Source: Lacrimispora amygdalina
Lineage (GTDB): Bacteria; Bacillota; Clostridia; Lachnospirales; Lachnospiraceae
Assembly (NCBI RefSeq): GCF_900205965.1
Contig: NZ_OAOF01000001.1
Coordinates: 434,001 to 498,000 of the forward strand
Length of the DNA stretch: 64,000 nt
Direction: 5' to 3'
Shown here: positions 9,087 to 17,386 of the stretch, one piece after another
Layout: every line of letters begins with the position of its first letter
Numbering within the stretch: the first letter of the stretch is position 1
Program-made: the position numbers and the translations under genes
The notes under the pieces: generated by a model
Databases searched by the model: none
Told to the model about the DNA's origin: nothing
Seen by the model: only the letters and a program-made list of their open reading frames with translations

Positions 9087-10266
9087 TTCCGTCAACAGCC
9101 CACTGATAGGTGTTATATGCCTGGTAAAAGGTGTTATATGCACTCTCCTTTTCCCCCTGTGCCTTTAAGTAGGCCATCTGGGCCTGAAGGTACTGAATTT
9201 TGCTCAGCATTTTCAGATTATAGGAACGGTCTGCCTTCTCCTTTTCCAGTGTGGCTTTCTGGAATGCGGTATTCGCTGCCTCATAAGCTGTCTTTGACTG
9301 AAGGATCTCCTGATATAATGCCTGCATGGTAACGATTATATTCTGCTCTGCCTCTGATACATAATCATCTTTATTTTTCATTCCGGTAGTGGTTTTTCCG
9401 GAAGAGATATGACGTTCAGAAATAACATCATAATTATTGGAGACTGCTTTTTGGGTATCTTCTTCCAGATTCAGAGACGAAATCATCTCGTCGGTAAGCT
9501 GGGGAAGTCCGCCGATCGCAGGTGTTGCATTTGCAGAATATCCTGTCATCAGACACAGGGAACTGCTTAAATTATCAATTGTGCTGTTGATTTTCAAAAG
9601 AGATCCCTGGGCAGACAGCAGATCTTTTTGAGCAGATAATATATCTGCTTCTGTAGCCAGCCCCAGACCAGCGCTTAACTTCTGAGCCTCGTATGCTGCA
9701 TTACTTAATTCAACCAACTTTTCAATCATAGATCGGCTTGCCTGGGCACTATTATACCCTATCATTGTCTGGTCAGCGTAATAAGTTAATGTTTTAGAAC
9801 CTTTGTTTATATCAGCTCTTCCAGACGAATTCTCGCGGCTCATTTTATCCAGCATTTTTTGTGTATTATCTGCTGATTTTTTGTAAGATTTGATAGCATA
9901 ATTTAACGCAGAATACTGCGTTGCCCCTTCCACAGTTTTCACTGCACCAGACTCTTTAAGCTCATCCGCGTCAGACTGAAGATCTATAACCTGACGTCTC
10001 ATTTTGTCGACAATATATTGATAATCACCTATAAATGTAGAAAATGAAGTCTCTGCATTTTTCATAGTAGGATTAAAATATCTTACCAGATCCCCCAGCT
10101 CATCGAATTCAATCCTCTGATCATTCAGCCTGTTCCACTGCTCCTGTGTTACTCCTTCCGGTATGGGGTCTTCTGTCTGACCCGGGCCTGCTGCAAGTGC
10201 CGGAAATGCAACGTTTATTGAAAGGATGGCAGCAAGCAAAACTGGTGATATCCATTTTTTTCTCAT
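9064..10266 (-). CDS. TolC-like (outer-membrane-factor family) exported protein, second copy
   Basis: A 400-aa exported, mostly alpha-helical protein. Residues 1-26 are a signal peptide ending ALA-AG. The body has long amphipathic coiled-coil helices with the TolC-family signature LGLATEADILSAQKDLLSAQGSL near the middle and LKMLSKIQYLQAQMAYLKAQGEKESA near the end; these are the two structural repeats. It is shorter than proteobacterial TolC (~470 aa), and I see no convincing porin-barrel strands. It is the last gene of the tetR-MFP-RND-TolC-TolC operon, 4 bases after its paralogue. The cell is expected to lack an outer membrane, so it may form a periplasm-like or wall-spanning conduit. Family assignment is firm; mechanism is inference. 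Confidence 0.8.
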   Translation of the reverse strand: MRKKWISPVLLAAILSINVAFPALAAGPGQTEDPIPEGVTQEQWNRLNDQRIEFDELGDLVRYFNPTMKNAETSFSTFIGDYQYIVDKMRRQVIDLQSDADELKESGAVKTVEGATQYSALNYAIKSYKKSADNTQKMLDKMSRENSSGRADINKGSKTLTYYADQTMIGYNSAQASRSMIEKLVELSNAAYEAQKLSAGLGLATEADILSAQKDLLSAQGSLLKINSTIDNLSSSLCLMTGYSANATPAIGGLPQLTDEMISSLNLEEDTQKAVSNNYDVISERHISSGKTTTGMKNKDDYVSEAEQNIIVTMQALYQEILQSKTAYEAANTAFQKATLEKEKADRSYNLKMLSKIQYLQAQMAYLKAQGEKESAYNTFYQAYNTYQWAVDGIILNSAK

Positions 10267-10270
10267 ATCA

Positions 10271-11419
10271 TCAGCCTCCTGTCGAAGCCAGACCGTTCAC
10301 CGCATTATGGTAAGTCTGAACAGACTGAAACAATGCAAGCTGTGCGGTGTGTACGCCATTCGACTTTGTAATGAAGGCATTCTTCTGTTTTCTGTAATCC
10401 AGCTGGCTCATGCTGCCAACTGAAACTTTTCTTTCCGCTGCTTCCATATTTTTACTTTCCAGATTGAATTCAGTAACTGCCTGGTCGTATGCGGCCTTCG
10501 CCTGCAGTACCTCCTGATAGCTTTTCACCAGATCTGTACTGATATTCTGTTCATTGCTGGCGATCGTCCGATTCAGGGTGTCTTTTGTTACGTCTGCAGT
10601 CGCATTGGCCAGCTTCTGCTTATTGATTTTCAGGGTATAGTTGTTGTTTAAAGCATTCTCCCTGTCTGCATCCGGATTCATGGCTTCAATCTGAGACATA
10701 TCCACCTCAGGAATGTTCTTGATTTCAGGAGTATCATTGTATTTCCAGCCCAGCATAATACAAAGCTTCTGCCTTGTCTGTTCAATGGATGCAGTCTGCT
10801 TTTCAATGGAAGCCTGGGTATCCTGTACTTTCTGCAATGCATCAAGCACATCCGTCTGTGTTGCCATTCCTGCTCCCTGCTTTACCTGCGCAGACTGGTA
10901 GAGTGCCTGTAACAGCTCCAGATTGTCTTTTAATGTTTCCAGCTCATATTTCTGCTGGAAATAAGAGATCATTGAGGTTTGAGCTGTTGCTACCAGATTG
11001 GCTTCATCCTGGTCATAAGTAAGCTGATATACCGTCAGATCCTCCACATTTCTGTCTGCCTGCTCCTCAGCCTTTCTTGCTGCTACTGAATTGTTGGCAT
11101 CTGCAACCGGATCATCTCCCGCAATGTTACTGCGGGCACTGTCTGCAGCATCCCGGTAATAGTCGGCAAACTCATCACTGGTAACCCGGTCATCTTTTTT
11201 CTTATCATTAATATCAATCTGGTTTTTCTTTACAGTCACATTATATTCGTGAATTAAATCTTTCAGTTCTCCGTATTCCATTACATTATCTCTAAGCTTT
11301 GCCCACTCCTCAGGAGTCCTGGCAAATTCCGGACTTCCGGCCCAGGCTGTTGTTGCCGGTGCGGAGAAGGCCAAAACAGCGGCAAGAATAAATGCACCGG
11401 TCTGTTTCCATTTTCTCAT
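10271..11419 (-). CDS. TolC-like (outer-membrane-factor family) exported protein, first copy
   Basis: A 382-aa paralogue of the next gene in the operon. A signal peptide (residues 1-27, ending TAWA-GS) is followed by an N-terminal segment EEWAKLRDNVMEYGELKDLIHEYN that resembles the paralogue's EQWNRLNDQRIEFDELGDLVRYFN. Long helices carry the family signature QGAGMATQTDVLDALQKVQDTQ and, in the second repeat, KVSVGSMSQLDYRKQKNAF. No lipobox and no obvious beta-barrel strands are seen. It is separated from the RND gene by 125 bases that contain a strong hairpin, so its level may differ from the pump's. Two TolC-type proteins side by side suggests a hetero-oligomer or two alternative conduits. 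Confidence 0.8.
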   Translation of the reverse strand: MRKWKQTGAFILAAVLAFSAPATTAWAGSPEFARTPEEWAKLRDNVMEYGELKDLIHEYNVTVKKNQIDINDKKKDDRVTSDEFADYYRDAADSARSNIAGDDPVADANNSVAARKAEEQADRNVEDLTVYQLTYDQDEANLVATAQTSMISYFQQKYELETLKDNLELLQALYQSAQVKQGAGMATQTDVLDALQKVQDTQASIEKQTASIEQTRQKLCIMLGWKYNDTPEIKNIPEVDMSQIEAMNPDADRENALNNNYTLKINKQKLANATADVTKDTLNRTIASNEQNISTDLVKSYQEVLQAKAAYDQAVTEFNLESKNMEAAERKVSVGSMSQLDYRKQKNAFITKSNGVHTAQLALFQSVQTYHNAVNGLASTGG

Positions 11420-11485
11420 CCTATATCCTCCTTAACTGGAATTTTTATACTATGTTCTTCTATTATCATACCACAGGCTGTCAAA

Positions 11486-11536
11486 GGGCGGGAAACCACA
11501 TTCTTCCATCATACATAACTAACGGGTTTCCCGTCC
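11486..11536 (-). promoter_or_regulatory. Intercistronic hairpin between RND and TolC-like genes
   Basis: CGGGAAACC (11489-11497) and GGTTTCCCG (11525-11533) form a 9-bp GC-rich stem, extended by GG/CC past one mismatch. On the sense (minus) strand it is followed by only TTTGACAG, so it would be a partial terminator, a processing site or a stabiliser of the upstream mRNA. Confidence 0.5.
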
Positions 11537-11544
11537 GGCTGTAT

Positions 11545-14500
11545 TTAATCCGGCAGCTGGGTAGTGTCAACTTTTCCGCTCATCAGAGAATAATAAATCG
11601 GCAGCATAAGCATTGACAATATGGTAGAGGCTGTCAGACCACCCACATTTACCAGCGCAAGTCCCTGCATCGTCTCTGTGTTACGTCCGATTCCCAGTGC
11701 CATGGGAATCATGGATACAATGGTAGTCAGAGTTGTCATAAGTATGGGACGAAGTCTGGTAGCACCTGCTTCAATCAGAGCAGTATTCTTATCCATGGTA
11801 GCACGATACTGGTTAACCGTATCCACATAAAGAATACCGGCGTTTACTACCGTACCAATCAGCATTAAAAATCCAAGTAGCGAAGGCATGCTGATCTTAA
11901 CATCTGCCGCCGCCAGACAGGCAAAGGACCCAATCAAACTGAACGGAATGGTGGTCATAACCATAAATGAGAATTTAGGTGATTCAAACTGAGCCGCCAT
12001 TACCACAAAGATTAAGAACGTAGCGATGAGAATGGCTTTTACCAGATTTCCAAATTCTTCCTGCATGGATTCATCTTCGCTGTTTTTCGCCCGTGAAATC
12101 CTGTCGTTTAAATATTTACTTACAACTTTACTGTCAAGTTCTTTAATTGCTGCTGCTTTATCTTTCTTTGTCTTGATAACATCAGTAAAGGAACCTGTAA
12201 TAGTTACCTGATACTGCTTATTTTTTCTGTTAATCGCTGTTGGACTGTCTTCATAACCGATGCTGGCGATATCAGTCAGAGCAGCAGAGCCTCCTGAACT
12301 GTTAGGTACGGTAATACCCTCTACCTTTTCCAGAGTATCATAGGTGCCCTCCGGATATTCAACCTTAACATCCACATTCTGTCCGTCAACATCCATGGTT
12401 GTCGCTTTTACACCGCTTAACATTCCGTTAAGCAGGCCTCCCACAGTTGCAGGAGCAACTCCCTCTGCTGCTGCCTTAATGGGATCAACACTTACTTTAA
12501 TAACAGGCGCCGCATTCTCCAGATCAGAATGTACCTTAATCATCTCCGGCCGGCCGCTTAATTCAGCAACCATCTGGTCAGAAGTCTGCTTTAACAGATC
12601 CAGCTGGGCACTTTGAAGAATTACTTCAAAATCGCTGCTGCTGCCTCCCGTCTGGCTTACACTGGAGGTTGATTTCACAGTGACATTACAGTCCGGAATC
12701 TGGTTCATTGCCTTCTTCCATTTATTAACAACCTGATCGGTCGTAAGTGTTCTGTCACCCTTTAAATAGGCGGTTAAAGAACCATTGGTACCGCCGCTGA
12801 AGCTGAGTTCGCCTCCGCCATAGCTGACCATGTAGGATTTTAAATCGGGCTCACTGGTAACAATCGCCTCCAGTTTTTTTAATACCTGATCCGCTTCTTC
12901 AATCTTAAGACCCGGCTTCATCTTTGCAGTGATGGAAATTGTACCCTGATCTACAGACGGCATTAATTCAAATCCAAGCTTTGTTGCAAATACAAATGAT
13001 GACAGAAGCAGTAATACGGACAGAATCATGACAAGTGCCCGTTTTTTTAACAGTGCACCTACTACCTTTCTATAACCATTCTGAAGGGCCTTAACAATTC
13101 CTCCCATAGGAGAATTCTGTCTTTCTGAAGGGCAGAACCTGCTGTAACATAAAGGTACAACCGTTATTGCTGAAACAAAGGAAGCCAGCATACAGAATAC
13201 AATGGTATATCCCAGGGGTTTAAACATCTGACCCGTCAGACCTTCTAAGAATGCCAGCGGAATAAATACCACGCAGGTTGTTAACGTACCTCCGAGAATG
13301 GACTGCATGACAAGTCCGGTTCCCTCCATGGCTGATGATAAATATTCCCGGAATCCGGTTCCCTTCTGGGATCGGAAACAGCTTTCCAATACAACGATGG
13401 AGTTATCCACCATCATTCCGACTCCCAGCACGATACTGCTCATGGTAATTACGTTTAAAGAAAATCCCATGGCTGACATCATAATCAGTGATACGAGAAT
13501 GGATACCGGTATGGAACTGCCCACAATCAGTGACGCTTTAATATCTCCAAAAAAGAGGAATATAATGATCATGGAAATAATAACAGCCATTATCATGGTA
13601 TTCTTAACACTGTTAAGCGCGCTGGTTATCTGCTCACTGTTATCGTCTACTACAACAATATCAAGATTGGGATTCTCACTTTTTAAAGAAGAAATTGTCT
13701 TATTGACAGATCTGGAGACATCAACCGCACTGTTTTTCTGCTGCTTGTTAATGGATAAGGTGATGGTATCCTCTCCATTGTACCGGCCGATTGCCTTTTG
13801 CTTTTGTGAAGTTACGGCAATGTCTGCAATATCCTCCATGTAAATCGTCTTTCCATGACTGACTACAACCGGTACTTTTTTCAGACTTTCCACCGTCTTA
13901 ACTTCCACTCCGGTACTGACTGATAGATCTCTTTTTCCCACTCCGGTATTTCCCGCAGGATAAGTGAAATCTGCAGCCTTGATCGCCTGACTGATGGAGT
14001 CCATACTAAGATGATACTGATTCATCTTCTCCGGTGAAAGGGTAACTCTTACATATCCCTCTTCTCCTCCGCTGATGTTGACACTGGCAACAGAAGTTAT
14101 TTTCTCAAACTCAGGTACGATCTTATCATTTACATAATTGTATAAATTACTCTGCGAGGGATCGTTCAAAGACAGAGTCATGGACGGCATCTCATTGATG
14201 TTAAATTCCATAATGGACGGCTTTTCTGCATCTTTTGGAAGATCCAGACTGTCCATTTTCTTTTTTAAGTCATTATATGCCTTGTTCATGTCGGTTCCAT
14301 AATTATATTCCATGTACACGATGGAAATATTCTGCTGAGAACTGGACTGAACGTTTTTAATACCGGAAAGAGTACCTACTGATTCTTCGATCGGCTTTGT
14401 AACCAGATCGTTAACATCTTCCGGACTTGCTCCCACATAAGTAGATGTAACTAACAGCATGGGGAAATTCATTTCCGGGATCAGTTCCATCTTTGCAGAA

Positions 14501-14589
14501 AAAACAGAGGATAAACCGAATACCAGAAGGCATAAAACAGCTAATACGGCAGTTATGGGCCGCTTTAAAACAAATTTTGTTATTCCCAT
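11545..14589 (-). CDS. RND-superfamily efflux permease (AcrB/MexF-like)
   Basis: A 1014-aa inner-membrane pump with the duplicated RND layout: an N-terminal TM (residues 10-30), a large extracytoplasmic domain (35-330), six TMs (about 330-530), a second extracytoplasmic domain (560-850) and the terminal TM block. The hydrophobe/amphiphile-exporter motif LGVGMMVDNSIVVLES (388-403) has one acidic residue (D395) where AcrB has two (D407-D408). The TM10 motif IGTVVNAGILYVD has Asn916 where AcrB has Lys940. This matches Gram-positive RND members, and implies a reduced proton relay. TRLRPILMTTLTTIVSMIPMALG is the family block. It is flanked by MFP and TolC-like genes. Confidence 0.9.
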   Translation of the reverse strand: MGITKFVLKRPITAVLAVLCLLVFGLSSVFSAKMELIPEMNFPMLLVTSTYVGASPEDVNDLVTKPIEESVGTLSGIKNVQSSSQQNISIVYMEYNYGTDMNKAYNDLKKKMDSLDLPKDAEKPSIMEFNINEMPSMTLSLNDPSQSNLYNYVNDKIVPEFEKITSVASVNISGGEEGYVRVTLSPEKMNQYHLSMDSISQAIKAADFTYPAGNTGVGKRDLSVSTGVEVKTVESLKKVPVVVSHGKTIYMEDIADIAVTSQKQKAIGRYNGEDTITLSINKQQKNSAVDVSRSVNKTISSLKSENPNLDIVVVDDNSEQITSALNSVKNTMIMAVIISMIIIFLFFGDIKASLIVGSSIPVSILVSLIMMSAMGFSLNVITMSSIVLGVGMMVDNSIVVLESCFRSQKGTGFREYLSSAMEGTGLVMQSILGGTLTTCVVFIPLAFLEGLTGQMFKPLGYTIVFCMLASFVSAITVVPLCYSRFCPSERQNSPMGGIVKALQNGYRKVVGALLKKRALVMILSVLLLLSSFVFATKLGFELMPSVDQGTISITAKMKPGLKIEEADQVLKKLEAIVTSEPDLKSYMVSYGGGELSFSGGTNGSLTAYLKGDRTLTTDQVVNKWKKAMNQIPDCNVTVKSTSSVSQTGGSSSDFEVILQSAQLDLLKQTSDQMVAELSGRPEMIKVHSDLENAAPVIKVSVDPIKAAAEGVAPATVGGLLNGMLSGVKATTMDVDGQNVDVKVEYPEGTYDTLEKVEGITVPNSSGGSAALTDIASIGYEDSPTAINRKNKQYQVTITGSFTDVIKTKKDKAAAIKELDSKVVSKYLNDRISRAKNSEDESMQEEFGNLVKAILIATFLIFVVMAAQFESPKFSFMVMTTIPFSLIGSFACLAAADVKISMPSLLGFLMLIGTVVNAGILYVDTVNQYRATMDKNTALIEAGATRLRPILMTTLTTIVSMIPMALGIGRNTETMQGLALVNVGGLTASTILSMLMLPIYYSLMSGKVDTTQLPD

Positions 14590-14601
14590 TGTACCGCCTC
14601 C

Positions 14602-15714
14602 TTATTGTGCAGAAGCAGAAGTTTCTACCCCGGTTTCATTGCCTTGTGTATTCTCTTCCGATAAAGTCACTTTAGAGCCGTCATACAATTCGCTGGTCCA
14701 GGTCACAACTACCTGGTCATCTGCGGTGATGCCGGACTGGACCTCTGCATATTCATTGTTTGTCAGACCGATGGTTACTGCATTCTTTTTCAAGGTTCCG
14801 TCCAAATATGTATAAATAAATGGCTTACCTGCCTCATAATAAATGCTGTCGACCGGAACCGTAAGTACATTCTCTGCTTTTTGAGCTGTAACATAAAGTT
14901 TGACAGAGGTTCCTGTGGCAAGTGTGTCCCCGGAAGGAATAGAAGCCTTTACTTTAAATAATCCGCTGCTGCTGTCAACCATGGTGCTTACTTCTGTTAT
15001 GGTTGCATCATGGTCGGTGCCATTTTTCTCTACCCGAATGGAATCACCGGCTTTCAGACCGTTTACAATCCGTTCAGATACATAAAATGTCAGGGACTTT
15101 CCTCCATCTCCTGAAATCACACAGATCGCCGTCTGGGGGGAAATCATATCATGAACGCTGATATTAAAGCTTTCCACTTTACCGGAAATGGGTGCAGTCA
15201 CCTGACTGCTTTCCACCTGGAGATTATAAGAAATCTTAGCGTTCTCATATTGAAGTCTGGAGATTTCAACCTTATCCACAGTAGATTGATAATCAGCATC
15301 AGAAACATCTCCTGCAGCATGAAGGACTGTATAACGGTCCAGATTCTTCTTTGCATCCTCATATGTAATTCTGGAGGTCTCCATGGCAATCCGGGTACTT
15401 TCTACCTTTTTCGTATCAATGACGCAGAGAAGCTGGCCTGCTGTCACTGTATCCCCGGTCTTCACTGCAACACTTGTAACTTCACCTGAGTCAAGGGGTG
15501 TAACATGAACTATACTGTCCGGTTCTATGGTACCCATCAGTTCATTGCTGATTTCTATTGACCGGATCTGTGGCTTCTGGGCTGTTACTACGGGCGGCGC
15601 CTCTGCTACCAGCTCTTCTTTGCTTCCGTTTAAAATCTTTGGAAGTACAAGCCCTGCGAGAACAGCAACCAGTACGACTGTTCCTGCAATTATAAATATT
15701 TTCTTCTTTGTCAT
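14602..15714 (-). CDS. Membrane-fusion (HlyD/MFP family) efflux adaptor
   Basis: A 370-aa adaptor anchored by an N-terminal TM (residues 5-24). The order is typical: a first lipoyl half (HVTPLDSGEVTSVAVKTGDTVTAGQLLCVID), an alpha-hairpin (about 105-165), a second lipoyl half (SSQVTAPISGKVESFNISVHDMISPQT), then beta-barrel and membrane-proximal domains ending VPVDSIYYEAGKPFIYTYLDGTLKKNAVTIGL. It would connect the RND pump (12 bases downstream) with the TolC-like proteins. The stretch after residue 350 is a low-complexity acidic/Ser/Thr tail. Start ATG at 15714 has AAGGAGCTTG upstream. Confidence 0.9.
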   Translation of the reverse strand: MTKKKIFIIAGTVVLVAVLAGLVLPKILNGSKEELVAEAPPVVTAQKPQIRSIEISNELMGTIEPDSIVHVTPLDSGEVTSVAVKTGDTVTAGQLLCVIDTKKVESTRIAMETSRITYEDAKKNLDRYTVLHAAGDVSDADYQSTVDKVEISRLQYENAKISYNLQVESSQVTAPISGKVESFNISVHDMISPQTAICVISGDGGKSLTFYVSERIVNGLKAGDSIRVEKNGTDHDATITEVSTMVDSSSGLFKVKASIPSGDTLATGTSVKLYVTAQKAENVLTVPVDSIYYEAGKPFIYTYLDGTLKKNAVTIGLTNNEYAEVQSGITADDQVVVTWTSELYDGSKVTLSEENTQGNETGVETSASAQ

Positions 15715-15756
15715 ATCAAGCTCCTTATTATCCTTTCAGTCATAATATGATTTTAA

Positions 15757-16368
15757 TTAGTTTTTTCGAATTCCATATTGTAATATCTCTAATTTTTCCT
15801 GAAATATTTTCTTAATTTTTTCTTCATCTTCCGGATGATGGTAATACCAGCCCATACAGCGGGCAAGTTCAAAAAGAATCATGGAAACAAGTCTTCCAAA
15901 AGTTTCAATATCGGAATACCTAAAATTTGACGTATCAATACAACGATACATTACCTCACGCAATTCAGACTGTTTATCCTTTTTTTCCCGGCATAAATTA
16001 TGTATCACACCGAAAAGTTTTTCACTATCAAGAATATTTTCAACCAGCCTTAATACCCTTTCTTGTGTATTATTAATAGAGAACCCCAGAAATGTCTCCG
16101 CCGTCTTCCATAAATCACCATTACTTTTCTCTGCACATCTGACCCAGGACTCTTGAAAATTATCACCGGCATCTTCAAAAATATATCCCAGAACATCCCG
16201 CTTATCCACAAAATAAGTATAAAAACTTCCTCTTGATATTCCTGCGCTTTTTATTATCTTATTAATTGAAGCCTTTTCAAAGGGCACTCTGATAAACTCC
16301 TCGGTTGCAGCATCCCGTATTAATTTCTTTTTCTCCGCCGGAAGATTATAAAACCGCTCCGTAGGCAT
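15757..16368 (-). CDS. TetR-family transcriptional regulator of the efflux operon
   Basis: A 203-aa TetR/AcrR regulator. The N-terminal helix-turn-helix reads FEKASINKIIKSAGISRGSFYTYFVDKRDVLGYIFE (about residues 29-64), the canonical TetR DNA-binding block. The C-terminal ligand domain is divergent, as usual. It is the first gene of the efflux operon (42 bases before the MFP gene) behind a promoter holding two TGACA-N3-TGTCA palindromes, so autoregulation with derepression by a pump substrate is the natural model. The inducer cannot be predicted. Confidence 0.9.
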   Translation of the reverse strand: MPTERFYNLPAEKKKLIRDAATEEFIRVPFEKASINKIIKSAGISRGSFYTYFVDKRDVLGYIFEDAGDNFQESWVRCAEKSNGDLWKTAETFLGFSINNTQERVLRLVENILDSEKLFGVIHNLCREKKDKQSELREVMYRCIDTSNFRYSDIETFGRLVSMILFELARCMGWYYHHPEDEEKIKKIFQEKLEILQYGIRKN

Positions 16369-16424
16369 CCTTACACCTCATTTCCATTCTTATTCCGCAT
16401 GTATTATGTATTAACTTAAAAAAG

Positions 16425-16437
16425 TGACAACATGTCA
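16425..16437. promoter_or_regulatory. TetR operator 1
   Basis: TGACAACATGTCA, a palindrome of form TGACA-N3-TGTCA. It covers the predicted transcription start region just downstream of the -10 of the tetR promoter. Its centre is 23 bp from operator 2. Confidence 0.7.
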
Positions 16438-16440
16438 TTT

Positions 16441-16469
16441 ATTATAATGACACACTGTCACCTTGTCAA
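16441..16469 (-). promoter_or_regulatory. SigA promoter of the tetR-MFP-RND-TolC-TolC operon
   Basis: Minus strand TTGACA (16464-16469), exactly 17 bases, TATAAT (16441-16446): a perfect consensus promoter. Its strength is presumably held down by the two palindromes overlapping the spacer and start. Confidence 0.85.
16448..16460. promoter_or_regulatory. TetR operator 2
   Basis: TGACACACTGTCA, same TGACA-N3-TGTCA architecture as operator 1, lying entirely inside the spacer between -35 and -10. Bound protein would occlude RNA polymerase. Confidence 0.7.
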
Positions 16470-16506
16470 GAAAGGTTATATTTATTTTATAAATTTTCAG
16501 TTTAAT

Positions 16507-16698
16507 TTATTTATTACTGTCCAGAAATTCTTTTAATGCTTCATCACTTTCCTCAATCCACAAGTCCTCTTCCTCTTCATTCAGTCCCAGGAACTTCGCA
16601 AGTGTGTCTGAGGTCGTGCTGTTATTCCATTCCTCAATATAATCATCAATTGACTCAAATTCGATTTCACCGGCCAGATATTTTTCTTTAAATGTCAT
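16507..16698 (-). CDS. Small acidic protein, function unknown
   Basis: A 63-aa very acidic protein (EFESIDDYIEEWNNS, then FLGLNEEEEDLWIEES and DEALKEFLD) with no cysteines or membrane segment, predicted helical. The start ATG has GGAAG upstream and lies 13 bases after the gntR stop, so it is translated from the ispE-gntR transcript. Short proteins of this composition occur widely in Lachnospiraceae as unnamed conserved genes. I do not know its function; a toxin-antitoxin role is not indicated because no partner ORF is adjacent. Confidence 0.7.
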   Translation of the reverse strand: MTFKEKYLAGEIEFESIDDYIEEWNNSTTSDTLAKFLGLNEEEEDLWIEESDEALKEFLDSNK

Positions 16699-16711
16699 AC
16701 CATTCTTCCTT

Positions 16712-17386
16712 CTAATCCTGTCCCTTTATATTCTTGGACACTGTGATTTCCTGATTGTCGATATGTTCCCGCATAGCTACCTTAGCTTCTTCCACTCTGC
16801 GCTGTCTTACTGCCTTAAGTATGTGGTCATGCTCCAGTAATAATACCTGCCGTTTGTCCTCATCCTTGATATACTCCAGACGGTACCGGTACATCTGTTC
16901 TCTTAAATTATTGATCATCTGTATCAGTCTGTCGTTGCAGGTTCCCTTATAGATTACATCATGATATGCCTCATCTGTTTCTGCTATATCCATAGGTCTT
17001 CCATTGAGTACTGCATCACGGAACAGATCCTGCTTCATCTCCAGCTCTGCAACCTCCTCAGGCGTCATACGCTGGCAGGCAAGCTCGATCGCCAGCTCCT
17101 CTAAAGATCTTCTGACCTCCAGTACATCCCTTAAGCTTTTCTCTGATATCTTAGCTACTTCAGCGCCTTTTCTTGGAATCATGAGAACCAGACCTTCCAG
17201 CTCCAGTTTCCGGATTGCCTCCCTGATGGGAGTACGGCTTACTCCCAGGCGCTCGGCAAGCTGAATCTCCATCAGACGTTCGCCTGGTGCCAGTTCTCCT
17301 TTTAATATCGCCTGCCTTAAAGTATTAAACACCACATCACGAAGCGGCAGATATTCGTTCATATTTACTTTTAGATCATTACCCAT
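16712..17386 (-). CDS. GntR-family regulator, FCD (FadR) subfamily
   Basis: A 224-aa regulator with an N-terminal winged helix (residues 10-75; ERLGVSRTPIREAIRKLELEGLV is the recognition region) and a C-terminal all-helical FCD ligand domain (ISEKSLRDVLEVRRSLEELAIELA onward), whose Asp/His residues usually bind a metal and a carboxylate effector. The start has AAGGAGGT nine bases upstream and overlaps the ispE stop by 8 bases. A TGTATACA palindrome overlaps the ispE promoter start, a plausible autoregulatory site. The effector is unknown. Confidence 0.88.
   Translation of the reverse strand: MGNDLKVNMNEYLPLRDVVFNTLRQAILKGELAPGERLMEIQLAERLGVSRTPIREAIRKLELEGLVLMIPRKGAEVAKISEKSLRDVLEVRRSLEELAIELACQRMTPEEVAELEMKQDLFRDAVLNGRPMDIAETDEAYHDVIYKGTCNDRLIQMINNLREQMYRYRLEYIKDEDKRQVLLLEHDHILKAVRQRRVEEAKVAMREHIDNQEITVSKNIKGQD

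Noticed and set aside
13298..13843. 181-codon open frame antisense to the RND permease
   Set aside because: Wholly inside a well-supported gene, composition follows the complementary frame, no ribosome site, no family resemblance.
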